Part shown: positions 18,145 to 26,430 of the stretch, piece by piece | Layout: each line of letters opens with the position of its first letter | Numbering within the stretch: the first letter of the stretch is position 1 | Source: Pyrinomonadaceae bacterium | GTDB taxonomy: Bacteria; Acidobacteriota; Blastocatellia; Pyrinomonadales; Pyrinomonadaceae | Length of the DNA stretch: 64,000 nt | Assembly: GCA_028284415.1 (NCBI GenBank) | Contig: JANQRU010000004.1 | Location: 682,001 to 746,000 of the forward strand | Reading direction: 5' to 3' | Translations under genes and position numbers: made by a program | The notes under the pieces: generated by a model | Told to the model about the DNA's origin: nothing | Seen by the model: the letters and a program-made list of their open reading frames with translations, nothing else | Database searches by the model: none

Positions 18145-19167
18145 ATGTCTGTGATTCGGAAAAAAGATTTATTGAAAGACGAGGTAAAAAATTATATTTG
18201 TAAATTTATTAAACCTTTGACTCTTTTGCATTTAATCCTACTCATATCTATTTCGGGTTTTTCTCAATCAAAAGATGACATAATCCGCGTTGACACAGAT
18301 CTCATATCTTTTGAAGTTTCCGTTACGGATAAAGCCGGAAATCCAATCCGCGGACTCTCAGTAGAAGACTTTAATTTGTACGTCGATGATGAAAAACGAT
18401 CAATTGATTTCTTCAAACCAATCAAAAAAAATGACTCAAACAGACCTCTTTCTGTAGTTTTCGCTCTTGATGTTTCAGGAAGTATCACAAAGGACGAATT
18501 AATAAATCTACGCACGGCGATGCAGACATTTATAAAACGTCTTGCTGATTATAATTCCTATTTTGCAGTGATGACTTTTGGAATGCGTGTAAAAACTCTT
18601 CAATCCTTTACCAACAAACCAAAAAAATTAAATAAGACTTTCGAGAAGATTCTAAAAGACCAAGAAGGACTTTCTACACACGCCTACGATGCGGTTGATG
18701 AAGCTATACGACTTTTACGAAAAAAATCTCCGAAAAGCATAAGAAATCAAATTCCGAAAAGAGTAGTAATCGTCATTACAGATGGTTATCCGGTCGGTGA
18801 TATAGTTTCTCCTAGAACAGTTATTGAAAGGGCAAATTCCTCAGAAACGAGTGTTTATGCAGTGATCTTACCTTCTTATTCAAGGCTTTCACAAAATAAT
18901 AAACCTGTTATGACTTTACTTGAAGCTAGCGGATTAATGGAAAAAACGGGCGGAAGTTCATTTTACGCAACCAAAAAAGATTTCGAGCCTTTGTTCAGAG
19001 CTTTAGCTGAAGAAATCACGGCATCTTATGCTTTAGCCTTTTATCCGAAAGATGAGATCAATCGTGATGGAAAATTCCGCAAAGTCCGCATTGAAACTTC
19101 TAAAGGATTTTTAGTCAAACAAAATCGTGCTGGTTTCTCGATAAAGAAAGAGAACTCAAGAAACTAA
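18145..19167 (+). CDS. Exported VWA-domain protein (acidobacterial VWFA type)
   Basis: A hydrophobic signal (about 25-40, ISGFSQ) follows a basic N-terminus. Residues 48-95 form the beta-rich lead-in typical of the family (DLISFEVSVTDKAGNPIRGL). The von Willebrand A domain runs about 100-300 and has an intact MIDAS metal site, DVSGS at 109-113. The last 45 residues (YALAFYPKDEINRDGKFRKV) match the family's conserved tail. The TIGR03436-type family is abundant in Acidobacteriota; function is unknown, probably periplasmic or surface binding. A second member with a changed MIDAS lies at the right end of the window. Confidence 0.92.
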   Translation: MSVIRKKDLLKDEVKNYICKFIKPLTLLHLILLISISGFSQSKDDIIRVDTDLISFEVSVTDKAGNPIRGLSVEDFNLYVDDEKRSIDFFKPIKKNDSNRPLSVVFALDVSGSITKDELINLRTAMQTFIKRLADYNSYFAVMTFGMRVKTLQSFTNKPKKLNKTFEKILKDQEGLSTHAYDAVDEAIRLLRKKSPKSIRNQIPKRVVIVITDGYPVGDIVSPRTVIERANSSETSVYAVILPSYSRLSQNNKPVMTLLEASGLMEKTGGSSFYATKKDFEPLFRALAEEITASYALAFYPKDEINRDGKFRKVRIETSKGFLVKQNRAGFSIKKENSRN

Positions 19168-19179
19168 TCCGTTTTGAGA

Positions 19180-19356
19180 CTAATCATCGTCATTTTCGCC
19201 AAGTTCATAGTCTATGTAAGTATTTAATTCGATCGGGTCTAGGTTTACAACCTCTAAATCTTCACCACACTCATCACAAGTAATCATTTCACCTTGTTCA
19301 ATTTCTTCATCAACGTAAACTCCTCCGTCGCATTCAGGACAAATTGCTGTGGGCAT
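19180..19356 (-). CDS. LysW-like small zinc-ribbon protein without the C-terminal carrier motif
   Basis: A 58-residue protein with two CPEC/CDEC knuckles (CPECDGG and CDECGED) that should bind one zinc, plus an EVVNLDPIEL segment as in LysW. LysW of lysine/arginine biosynthesis ends in EDWGE, whose terminal Glu carries the amino group. Here the end is YELGENDDD, so the carrier role is doubtful. The ATG at 19356 is chosen over an upstream in-frame TTG because GGAG lies 9 nt before it. No lys or arg biosynthetic genes are nearby. The gene lies convergent to the VWA gene, 12 bp away. Confidence 0.8.
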   Translation of the reverse strand: MPTAICPECDGGVYVDEEIEQGEMITCDECGEDLEVVNLDPIELNTYIDYELGENDDD

Positions 19357-19412
19357 TTTCTTTTTCTCCAATAAATGTTTATAAATTTGAAGGTGTTTTA
19401 TTTTAGGCTCGG

Positions 19413-20480
19413 ATGAGCTATAAACACTTTAAAAATTTAACTTTTTTCGCAACATTTTGGCAAGCATTTTTTTCGCCGATTTTTGATTTTTTCAGCGATA
19501 AATTTTGCTCACAAAAACAGAAAATGAATTTCCCTTTTAAGTTACTGAAAAATAAAGAATTTGATGTTGTTGGATTTGGAACAAATGCAGTTGATTTTTT
19601 GATTCAAGTTCCCGTTTATCCACAATTTGATTCAAAGATAGAACTTACTGAATATACACAATCCGCGGGCGGTGAGGTTGCAACCACTGTTGTCGGTCTG
19701 CAAAGACTCGGTATCAAGACCGCTTATGTCGGACGTTTTGGTGATGACGAAGCTGGAAATTATGGCTTGCAAACTCTAATTGATGAAGGCGTCGATACAA
19801 AATTTGCCGAACAAATAATGGGAGCAAGAACTCAAATTGCTTTTATAATAATTGATGAAAGAAATGGCGAAAGAACTGTCGTTTGGAAACGTGACAAACA
19901 ATTATCTTTCTCTGCAAATGAAGTTTCAGAAAAAATCGCAACGCTCGGAAAAGTCTTGCATTTCACACCACACGACACACAAGCCTGCATCAAGCTTGCA
20001 AAAACCGCACAGGAAAACGGCACGGTCGTTTCCATCGACATAGACAATTTTTTTGAAGGAACTGAAGAACTTTTACCGCTTGTTGATATATTCATCTCAT
20101 CCTCCGAATTTGCCGAAAAATTCATTGGCATTACTGACAAAAAACAAGCTTTGCAAGAATTAAAATTCCGCTATGGCTGCAAAATCGTAGGGATGACCTT
20201 AGGTGAAAAAGGGTCTTTGATTCTTTGCGAAAATAAGTTTATCGAAACAAAAGGTTACGAAGTTCCAGGCGGTTGCAAAGACACAACAGGTGCCGGAGAT
20301 TCTTTTAGAACAGGTTTTTTATACGGTTTGTTAAAAGACGAATCAGTCGAGCAAAGTGCAAAAATGGCAAACGCCGTCGCCGCTCTAAAATGTAGAGAAA
20401 TCGGTGCAAGAACAGCCTTACCAAAGGTTGAAGAATTAAAAGATTTACTGACTGGAACGCAAACGGCTCGTTTGCAATGA
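19413..20480 (+). CDS. PfkB-family carbohydrate kinase
   Basis: Ribokinase-fold sugar or nucleoside kinase. The fold starts at KEFDVVGFGTNAVDFLIQVP; the GG-containing substrate segment is QSAGGEVATTVVGLQRLG, and PfkB signature 2 is DTTGAGDSFRTGFLYG with the catalytic Asp in GAGD. The substrate cannot be assigned. The first 37 residues (hydrophobic, Phe-rich) are not part of the fold, so ATG at 19524 is an equally plausible start; neither has a clear ribosome site. The last ten codons (LTGTQTARLQ) are supplied by the left arm of a 33-bp inverted repeat, implying that the C-terminus was rewritten by that element. Confidence 0.85.
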   Translation: MSYKHFKNLTFFATFWQAFFSPIFDFFSDKFCSQKQKMNFPFKLLKNKEFDVVGFGTNAVDFLIQVPVYPQFDSKIELTEYTQSAGGEVATTVVGLQRLGIKTAYVGRFGDDEAGNYGLQTLIDEGVDTKFAEQIMGARTQIAFIIIDERNGERTVVWKRDKQLSFSANEVSEKIATLGKVLHFTPHDTQACIKLAKTAQENGTVVSIDIDNFFEGTEELLPLVDIFISSSEFAEKFIGITDKKQALQELKFRYGCKIVGMTLGEKGSLILCENKFIETKGYEVPGGCKDTTGAGDSFRTGFLYGLLKDESVEQSAKMANAVAALKCREIGARTALPKVEELKDLLTGTQTARLQ

Positions 20481-20599
20481 GCGTTTCTTAAACGCGAAAA
20501 TAAGATAGCGAACTTTAAAGATGATTCAGTCTTTAAAGTTCGCTAAGTCTTTTTCGTGCTGTTGCACTCATTGCAAACGAGCCGTTTGCGTTCCAGTCA
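20449..20599. repeat. Nested long palindrome: 33-bp outer arms around a 16-bp inner hairpin
   Basis: Outer arms 20449-20481 and 20567-20599 are perfect inverted copies of 33 bp. Inside, TAGCGAACTTTAAAGA (20506-20521) and its complement (20530-20545) form a 16-bp stem with an 8-nt loop, extended by partial pairing (AAGA/TCTT, CGAAAA/TTTTCG). Each outer arm also has its own small palindrome (GCAAAC-N5-GTTTGC). Nearly all 151 bp can fold into one stem. It sits between convergent genes, overlapping the pfkB-like stop. Likely a non-autonomous palindromic element (MITE- or REP-like) doubling as a bidirectional terminator. Confidence 0.9.
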
Positions 20600-20603
20600 A
20601 AAA

Positions 20604-21275
20604 TTACAACTTTTCACTAAACAATTTCATAACTCTTGCCCAAGCATCTTCGGCGGCTTCTTTATCATAAACTTCTGGGCGTGTTTTGTTTGAAAAAGCG
20701 TGGTCGGCTTCGTATGCGACTGATTCGACAGGCAAATCGTATTTTTCTGCGGCATCAGTTAATTCTTTTACCTTTGCAGGATTAATCCAAGCGTCTTTTG
20801 TTCCAGAGATAAAAATTGTCGGAACATCCAAATTTTTCAGAATATCTTCAGGTGGAATGTCTCCGTAATAAGGTGCGGCGGCAGCGATTCCGTCTAATTC
20901 GCAAGCGGCACGCAAAGAAAATGTTCCACCCATACAATATCCCGAAATTCCTACGCTTGATTTTCCATATTTTTCTTTAGCAACGGCAATCGCATTTTTA
21001 ATTGTGTCAACTCCATCTTCGATAGATAAAGCATTCATTAATTCGCCTGCCTCTTCGGGATTTGAAGCCATTTTTCCGCGATACAAGTCCGGGGCAATTC
21101 CGGTATAACCTTCGCCGGCATAGCGTTCGGCAATGCTTTTAATATTGTCATTTAATCCCCACCATTCTTGAATCAAAATAACAGCCTTTGTGTTTTCATC
21201 TACATTGTCAGGCATCGCTACATAAGCAGTCGTTGCACCATTAGCAGTATCAAAATTTACAGTTTCCGTTTTCAT
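20604..21275 (-). CDS. Dienelactone hydrolase family protein
   Basis: Alpha/beta-hydrolase, 223 residues, cytoplasmic (no signal peptide). The dienelactone hydrolase triad is visible: nucleophile Cys114 in GYCMGG, Asp161 in SGTKDAW and His192 in DHAF. Glu37 in IQEWWG is the residue that holds the Cys side chain in the resting state. A GGAG ribosome site lies a few bases before the ATG. The natural substrate is not deducible; no aromatic-degradation genes are nearby, so chlorocatechol catabolism is unlikely. It converges on the pfkB-like gene across the long palindrome. Confidence 0.93.
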   Translation of the reverse strand: MKTETVNFDTANGATTAYVAMPDNVDENTKAVILIQEWWGLNDNIKSIAERYAGEGYTGIAPDLYRGKMASNPEEAGELMNALSIEDGVDTIKNAIAVAKEKYGKSSVGISGYCMGGTFSLRAACELDGIAAAAPYYGDIPPEDILKNLDVPTIFISGTKDAWINPAKVKELTDAAEKYDLPVESVAYEADHAFSNKTRPEVYDKEAAEDAWARVMKLFSEKL

Positions 21276-21385
21276 AAAAACTCCTTTTCTTAATTTTTTT
21301 TCTATGATTTGATTATATGAAAATAATTGACGAAATTGAAAAATGCTTTAAAATTACAAAACATCACTTTTCAAGGAAAATCTAA

Positions 21386-23122
21386 ATGCTAAAAAAATTA
21401 TTCTGTTTAACGCTTATTTCTGTCTTTTTTCTGCCAAGTCTGGCTTTAGCTAAAACCAAACAAAGTATCACCCTTTTACTTTACAACGGAAAAGTTTTTT
21501 CCGCCGATGAAAAAGGCACTATTTACGAAGCCGTTGCAGTTGATGGCGAGAAAATTGTTGCCGTCGGAAATTCAAAAGATTTGCGTGCGAAATATAAAGC
21601 GAAACAGGCAATTGACCTCAAAGGCAAGTTCGTAACACCGGGGTTTAATGATGCTCACATACATTTTGGAAGTGTCGGAACAGCACTTTTGCGAGTTGAT
21701 CTAAATGGCTCAAAAACTCTTGCAGAAGCGAAAAGACGAATTGCTGAAAAGATTAAAGAACTACCAAAAGGTGCTTGGGTTCTCGGACGCGGTTGGGATC
21801 ACACACTTTGGAATAATAAATTGCCGACTCGGGCGGATTTGGATGATATCGCTCCTGATAATCCTGTTTTCCTGCAAAGAGTTGATGGGCATATTTCCTG
21901 GTCAAATTCTTTGGCGTTCAAACTTGCAAACATTACAAAAGACACAAAAGCCCCTGAAGGCGGCGAGATTGTTTATGACAAAAACGGTGAACCCGAAGGG
22001 GTCTTAAAGGAGACGGCTCAAGGTTTGGTTGGTCGCGTCGTACCGAAAACAACACAAGCCGAATTTGCAAAAGGTTTAGAATTAGCTCTCGAAGAAGCGA
22101 AGAAATTTGGTTTAACAAGCGTTCAGAGCGGCGGAGATTTTGGAGCAATTCCGCTTTACCAAAAACTTCTCGAACAAGATAAATTAACCGTCCGTGCCGC
22201 CATTTGGCAGAATTTTGAAACACCAGTCGAAACCTTGAAAAAACAGCGTTCAGACTTTCAAGCGTTAAAACTCAACCCCTCACACTTAAAACTCGGAATC
22301 TTGAAAGGCTATATGGACGGCACACTCGGCTCACGCACCGCCGCCATGCTCGAACCTTTTTCCGATGACCCGAAGAACAAAGGAATCCCGCGAAGACCTG
22401 CCGAAGAAATGATAAAAATGATCGTCGAACGCGATGCCGCCGGTTTCCAAATGGGACTCCACGCCATTGGAGATAGAGCAAATCGAATTGCTTTAGATGG
22501 GTTTGAAATGGCAAAAAATAAGAGACCGAAAGAAAAAACAGAAACTGTTAAGCTAGGAGGTAATGTTGCCCAAACAACCAGCACTCTCTATGTTTATGAT
22601 AAACGCCACCGAATCGAACACGCCCAAGTCGTCGCACCATCTGATTTCAATCGTTTTGCCGAACTCGGGGTTATCGCTTCAATGCAACCGACTCACGCAA
22701 TTACCGATAAACGTTGGGCTCCCGCACGTCTCGGCGAATACCGCTCGCTTGGTGCGTATGCGTGGAACACATTCATGTCAAACAAGGTTCACATCGCCTT
22801 CGGAACGGATGCTCCAGTCGAACCCTTGAACACATATCTAACCCTTTACGCCGCTGTTTCGCGTCAAGACATTTCGGGTAATCCGACAAACGGTTGGCTT
22901 CCACAGGAAAAACTCTCGATGGAAGACGCAATTCGCAATTACACTTATGAATCCGCCTTCGCCGAATTTTCCGAAAAAGAAAAAGGAACTATCGAAGTCG
23001 GCAAATACGCCGATCTGGTCGTCCATTCAAAAGACTTACTGACAATTCCACATAAAGAAGTTTTGAATACACGACCAACTCATACAATTTTTAACGGTAA
23101 AATTATTTATGAGATGAAATAG
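21386..23122 (+). CDS. Exported amidohydrolase (amidohydrolase_3, YtcJ-like)
   Basis: Metal-dependent hydrolase of 578 residues with an N-terminal signal peptide (MLKKLFCLTLISVFFLPSLA, cleaved near ALA-KT), so probably periplasmic. The metal-binding DAHIHFGS motif is near residue 90; later come GYMDGTLGSRTA, a GLHAIGDRAN histidine motif, HRIEHAQ and FGTDAPVEPL with the final metal Asp. AAGGAAAA precedes the ATG. The family hydrolyses C-N bonds of unknown substrates. It is followed by a hairpin-T-run terminator. Confidence 0.92.
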   Translation: MLKKLFCLTLISVFFLPSLALAKTKQSITLLLYNGKVFSADEKGTIYEAVAVDGEKIVAVGNSKDLRAKYKAKQAIDLKGKFVTPGFNDAHIHFGSVGTALLRVDLNGSKTLAEAKRRIAEKIKELPKGAWVLGRGWDHTLWNNKLPTRADLDDIAPDNPVFLQRVDGHISWSNSLAFKLANITKDTKAPEGGEIVYDKNGEPEGVLKETAQGLVGRVVPKTTQAEFAKGLELALEEAKKFGLTSVQSGGDFGAIPLYQKLLEQDKLTVRAAIWQNFETPVETLKKQRSDFQALKLNPSHLKLGILKGYMDGTLGSRTAAMLEPFSDDPKNKGIPRRPAEEMIKMIVERDAAGFQMGLHAIGDRANRIALDGFEMAKNKRPKEKTETVKLGGNVAQTTSTLYVYDKRHRIEHAQVVAPSDFNRFAELGVIASMQPTHAITDKRWAPARLGEYRSLGAYAWNTFMSNKVHIAFGTDAPVEPLNTYLTLYAAVSRQDISGNPTNGWLPQEKLSMEDAIRNYTYESAFAEFSEKEKGTIEVGKYADLVVHSKDLLTIPHKEVLNTRPTHTIFNGKIIYEMK

Positions 23123-23129
23123 AAAGGCG

Positions 23130-23156
23130 AAAACGCGACTGTCAGGGAGCGTTTTT
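23130..23156 (+). terminator. Rho-independent terminator after the amidohydrolase
   Basis: AAAACGC (23130-23136) pairs with GCGTTTT (23149-23155) over a 12-nt loop, followed by one more T. It starts seven bases after the stop codon. Confidence 0.55.
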
Positions 23157-23200
23157 AATAAGGTGGTTTCCTAGAAGTAATGCTTTTGCTTAATAACTTG

Positions 23201-23359
23201 CCACTAGATTTATCTAGTGGACTTGATTTTCCTCTCTCTTTCTAGGCTTTAGCCGAACAATTGGTTTGGGCTAAAGCTAAGTAAAATAATCATTTATTTT
23301 ATATTTGGCTAAAGCCTTAACTCTTTAGTTAACATATGCCACTAGCTTAAGCTAGTGGC
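23201..23359. repeat. Cluster of REP-like palindromes in a 343-bp intergenic gap
   Basis: The gap 23123-23465 is filled by paired palindromes. CCACTAGA/TCTAGTGG lies at 23201-23220. A CTTTAGCC-type motif (23245-23254) has inverted partners at 23268-23278 and 23306-23315. A perfect 22-bp palindrome, GCCACTAGCTT followed by its complement, lies at 23338-23359. The outer and final units share the CCACTAG half-site, so the whole block reads as an inverted arrangement of two motifs. No transposase is linked to it. Confidence 0.75.
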
Positions 23360-23410
23360 AAAGTATCAGAAGAAATCTTTTTAAGTATTACTTTAAGAAC
23401 TCCACTAAAG

Positions 23411-23452
23411 AAGAAGAGGCAACCAAAGCTGATTGCCTCTTCTTTATTTTTT
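23411..23452. terminator. Bidirectional terminator between amidohydrolase and RTX-like gene
   Basis: AAGAAGAGGCAA (23411-23422) pairs perfectly with TTGCCTCTTCTT (23433-23444) over a 10-nt loop. A TATTTTTT tract follows on the plus strand and an A/T-rich tail on the minus strand, where the RTX-like gene ends 14 bp away. Confidence 0.85.
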
Positions 23453-23465
23453 AGAAGGTTTATTT

Positions 23466-25019
23466 TTATACGTTACGAAAACGATTCATCCAAAGTCGGA
23501 ATCTATCGTTATCAACAATCGTATCTCTGCCTCTTCCACCGCGTAGTTTGTCATCTCCACTTCCACCGTTCAGATAATCATTCCCACGATTTCCGTAGAG
23601 CTTGTCATCTCCACTACCGCCAAAAACTCGATCGCGTCCGCGCCCACCTTTGATAGTGTCGTCTCCGCTTCCGCCAAAGAGCCAATCATTTCCGCGTCCG
23701 CCGTTTATCTTGTCATCACCGCTTCCACCAAAAACTACATCATTGCCTCTGCCGCCATGAATTTTATCGTCGCCGCTTCCACCGTAGATTCTATCTCTTC
23801 CACGACCGCCGGAAATTTTATCGTCACCTGAACCGCCATAGATAACATCGTTTCCACGTCCGCCTGCGATTTTGTCATCTCCCGAACCGCCGTATATGCG
23901 ATCATTTCCGCCACCGCCGCGAATTGTGTCATCGCCTGAGCCACCGCGAATTGTGATACCGTGGCGAACATTGCTTGCTACATTGATATTGTCATTTCCG
24001 CTGCCACCACGAATTTCAAGACGGGCGGCTTGTTGAGCGTTAAAATAACGTTTCTCGCCATTTACTTCGACAAAAACTCCACCTCTCGGACCTCTCGTAA
24101 CATTGATTTTGTCATCGCCGCTTCCTGCGTCAACCACGATTTTTCCATTGCGGTTATAAACTCTGGCTTCGCCATTAAATCCATTTCTGCCGTTGATTAC
24201 ATCATTACCCTGTCCACCGTTGATGTAATCTCTGCCGCGTCCGCCGCGAATATTATCATTGCCTCTGCCGCCGAAAAGTCTGTCATTGCCACGTCCGCCT
24301 CTAATGTAATCATTTCCCGAGCCACCGAAAATACGATCGTGCCCACGTCCGCCAAAGAGCCTGTCGCTTCCACTGCCGCCGTGTATGAAATCATTACCAC
24401 GTCCACCATGAACTGTGTCGTTTCCACTACCTCCAAAGATGCGATCGTCGCCGCGTCCACCACTTATGCGGTCATTGCCCGAACCGCCCGATATAAAATC
24501 ATTCCCGCGTCCGCCAGAAATTCTATCGTTGCCTGAGCCACCGAAAATACGATCGTTTCCGCTGCCACCGCGGATATTATCGTTTCCACTACCGCCGCGA
24601 ATCGTAATTCCCTGACGAACATCGCTTGCTACATTGATGTTGTCGTTTCCGCTACCACCGCGAATTTCAAGACGGGCGGCTTGCTGGGCATTGAAGTATC
24701 TTTTTTGTCCGTTTACTTCAACATATACACCGCCATTCGGTCCTTTCGTTACGTTGATGTTGTCATTTCCGTAACCAGCATCAACTACGATTTTTCCATT
24801 TTGGTTATAAACTTTTGTGTCGTTGATGTTGAACCTGTCAAAAAGATTGTCCATCCAACTTGAACCGTTATTTCCATAGGTGAACATATCATTTGGATTA
24901 ATCCCGCCGTTGCCATGGTCACAACCACAATTATGATTTGTTTCGCTTGGATTATTTGTTATCTGATATCCGTCCCCGAGCATGTTCTTGTTTAAAAAAT
25001 CTATTATCTGATTAGACAT
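23466..25019 (-). CDS. RTX-type calcium-binding repeat protein, internally duplicated
   Basis: About 32 GGxGxD nonapeptide repeats, each expected to coordinate Ca2+ in a parallel beta-roll, make up most of 517 residues. There are two halves: each begins with the same 70-residue module (VYNxNGKIVVDAG, then GGVxVEVNGxKRYFNAQQAA and ITIRGGSG), then a run of repeats. In both runs GGSG and GGRG repeats alternate, giving an 18-residue period, so one edge of the roll would be Arg-rich. The second half prefers GGSGDDKI. There is no N-terminal signal peptide, and the C-terminus (RFRLWMNRFRNV) is aromatic and basic, compatible with type I secretion, but no dedicated secretion genes are adjacent. GGGGAGAG lies before the ATG. 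Role unknown. Confidence 0.9.
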   Translation of the reverse strand: MSNQIIDFLNKNMLGDGYQITNNPSETNHNCGCDHGNGGINPNDMFTYGNNGSSWMDNLFDRFNINDTKVYNQNGKIVVDAGYGNDNINVTKGPNGGVYVEVNGQKRYFNAQQAARLEIRGGSGNDNINVASDVRQGITIRGGSGNDNIRGGSGNDRIFGGSGNDRISGGRGNDFISGGSGNDRISGGRGDDRIFGGSGNDTVHGGRGNDFIHGGSGSDRLFGGRGHDRIFGGSGNDYIRGGRGNDRLFGGRGNDNIRGGRGRDYINGGQGNDVINGRNGFNGEARVYNRNGKIVVDAGSGDDKINVTRGPRGGVFVEVNGEKRYFNAQQAARLEIRGGSGNDNINVASNVRHGITIRGGSGDDTIRGGGGNDRIYGGSGDDKIAGGRGNDVIYGGSGDDKISGGRGRDRIYGGSGDDKIHGGRGNDVVFGGSGDDKINGGRGNDWLFGGSGDDTIKGGRGRDRVFGGSGDDKLYGNRGNDYLNGGSGDDKLRGGRGRDTIVDNDRFRLWMNRFRNV

Positions 25020-25191
25020 TTTGTTTCTCTCCCCTGTTTCTTAAAGTTTCCCGCTTTTTTTGTTAAATAAAGTTTTTTTGTTAAAACTTGCAAATTAAGC
25101 ATTTGATAGAGTTATCGGTGTGATTTGGGGAAGTGTTTCCTAGAGAAGAAAAATATTTTGAGAAAATGTGAGGAATTTGGGCAAAAAAGGT

Positions 25192-25920
25192 TTAAGAATA
25201 AAGATTCATTTTTCGTGTTAATAGTTTTACGGGGTCTTCGATATTCAAAGCCTCTCGGACAAAATATGGCTCGCCCGCTTTTACACCTATTAAACTGCCA
25301 AAGTATTTTGAACGATTTTCCAGTTCGTCTAGAAAATTCTTGTCCGTTAGACGGGTTTCGGGTTCATCGGAATCAGGATTATAAAACTGTGATTTATGAG
25401 CTTTGATCGCGTCCATTTTCTCCTCTAGAAAATCCGAAATATCAACGATAAATGATGGAATTACACGACGCGAAAAAATGTTATGGGCGACCTTCGGCAC
25501 ATCAATTCTTTCCAGTCCGAAATCACCGTCATAATTTTTCATCGAAGCAAGTCTTGCTGATTCCCTTACAAGATGTGAAATGTGATTGTGATCCGGATGT
25601 GGATCGTCAATCTGGTGAGTCAAAATAACTTTTGGTTTCAAGCGTCTTAGAACCCTTACGAGTTTAGTGCGGTATTCATCAACCACAAAAACATGACCAT
25701 CAGGTAATTCAAGATTTTCCCGCACATCCAATTTCAAAATCTTCGCCGCCTCGATCGCCTCTTCCGCACGCCCTTCGGGAGTCCCACGAGTCCCCATTTC
25801 GCCACGGGTTATATCCAAACAACCCGTTCGATAACCAAGCGATTTCATCTTCAAAAATGTCCCGCCAACCGTTAATTCCAAATCATCAGGATGTGCAAAA
25901 ACCCCTAATACATCTATCAT
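25192..25920 (-). CDS. bshB1: BshB1-like N-acetylglucosamine-malate deacetylase (PIG-L family)
   Basis: Zinc-dependent deacetylase of the bacillithiol pathway, converting GlcNAc-malate to GlcN-malate. The metal motif AHPDDLEL is at residues 9-16, then LDITRGEMGTRGTPEGR, ENLELPDGHV and HPDHNHISHLV with the second zinc histidine. The SQFYNPDSDEPET segment and LIGVKAGEPYFVRE tail are characteristic of BshB1 rather than MshB. No bshA or bshC is in the window. The start codon lies within the last unit of a heptamer array, which supplies several out-of-frame ATGs just upstream. Confidence 0.88.
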   Translation of the reverse strand: MIDVLGVFAHPDDLELTVGGTFLKMKSLGYRTGCLDITRGEMGTRGTPEGRAEEAIEAAKILKLDVRENLELPDGHVFVVDEYRTKLVRVLRRLKPKVILTHQIDDPHPDHNHISHLVRESARLASMKNYDGDFGLERIDVPKVAHNIFSRRVIPSFIVDISDFLEEKMDAIKAHKSQFYNPDSDEPETRLTDKNFLDELENRSKYFGSLIGVKAGEPYFVREALNIEDPVKLLTRKMNLYS

Positions 25921-25946
25921 TTATCATTTATCATTTATCATTTATC
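25915..25946. repeat. Heptameric tandem repeat, TATCATT x4.6, overlapping the bshB1 start
   Basis: Four full copies and four further bases. Read on the minus strand the unit is AATGATA, and the bshB1 ATG is the one inside the last copy. Upstream ATGs in the array meet TGA within a few codons, so they cannot extend the protein. Confidence 0.9.
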
Positions 25947-25991
25947 GAAAATCTCGAAGTTGATAAATATCTCCTTAAAATCGAATTATAA

Positions 25992-26351
25992 TCACTTTTT
26001 GTTAATTCTGGTTTTCTTTAAGATTGCAAACAAAATTTTGCCTATTTCATCTGCATCCTCGTGCATACTCTTGAATATCTTTTCGTCTAAATAATCAGTG
26101 TCTTTTAATAGTGATAACCAGTATTCAGTTTCTAAACACTCTTTATATTCAATACTAATTTTATTTGAAAATTCAGCATTAGAAATTGCCCCATTCGCTT
26201 CCGCAATATTTGCTCCAATCGAAGTTCCACTTCTCAACATCTGTTTTGATAAAGTATATTCCTTCTTCTCATTACAAAGATATTGATAGGCTTTAACTAT
26301 CCGAATCGCAAACTTACAAGCCTTGTCATATGTGGGATTATCTTTTTTCAT
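25992..26351 (-). CDS. Four-helix-bundle protein (S23 / 23S-rRNA-intervening-sequence family)
   Basis: A 119-residue helical protein of the family first found in 23S rRNA intervening sequences and in variable host-gene contexts. Recognisable motifs are YDKACKFAIRIVKAYQYL, LSKQMLRSGTSIGANIAEANGA and FSNKISIEYKECLETEYWLSLL. The ATG at 26351 (MKKDNPTYD) is chosen because it starts the conserved fold. The same frame stays open through the heptamer array up to 26480, where the repeat would encode LSFIIYH units, but that extension is repeat-derived and overlaps the divergent gene. Function is uncertain; no rRNA gene is nearby. Confidence 0.85.
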   Translation of the reverse strand: MKKDNPTYDKACKFAIRIVKAYQYLCNEKKEYTLSKQMLRSGTSIGANIAEANGAISNAEFSNKISIEYKECLETEYWLSLLKDTDYLDEKIFKSMHEDADEIGKILFAILKKTRINKK

Positions 26352-26354
26352 ACC

Positions 26355-26430
26355 TGATAAATGATAAATGATAAATGATAAATGATAAACGCCTCCGCTT
26401 GCTGATAAATGATAAATGATAAATGATAAA
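26355..26430. repeat. Double heptamer array (TGATAAA x5 and x4) between divergent genes
   Basis: Five copies (26355-26389), a 13-bp GC-rich spacer CGCCTCCGCTTGC, and four more copies (26403-26430). Together they fill almost the whole gap between the four-helix-bundle gene and the MBL-fold gene, leaving 3 bp on either side, so any promoter or ribosome site for these genes must lie within the repeats. Confidence 0.9.

Noticed and set aside
23961..24536. 191-codon plus-strand frame inside the RTX-like gene
   Set aside because: A product of the repeated codons of the RTX repeats read in antisense; Ala/Ser/Ile low complexity, no ribosome site.
23466..24620. Possible CRISPR array (regular 27-bp repeats)
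   Set aside because: The periodicity is that of the nonapeptide codons in an intact reading frame; repeat units are contiguous with no unique spacers and no cas genes nearby.
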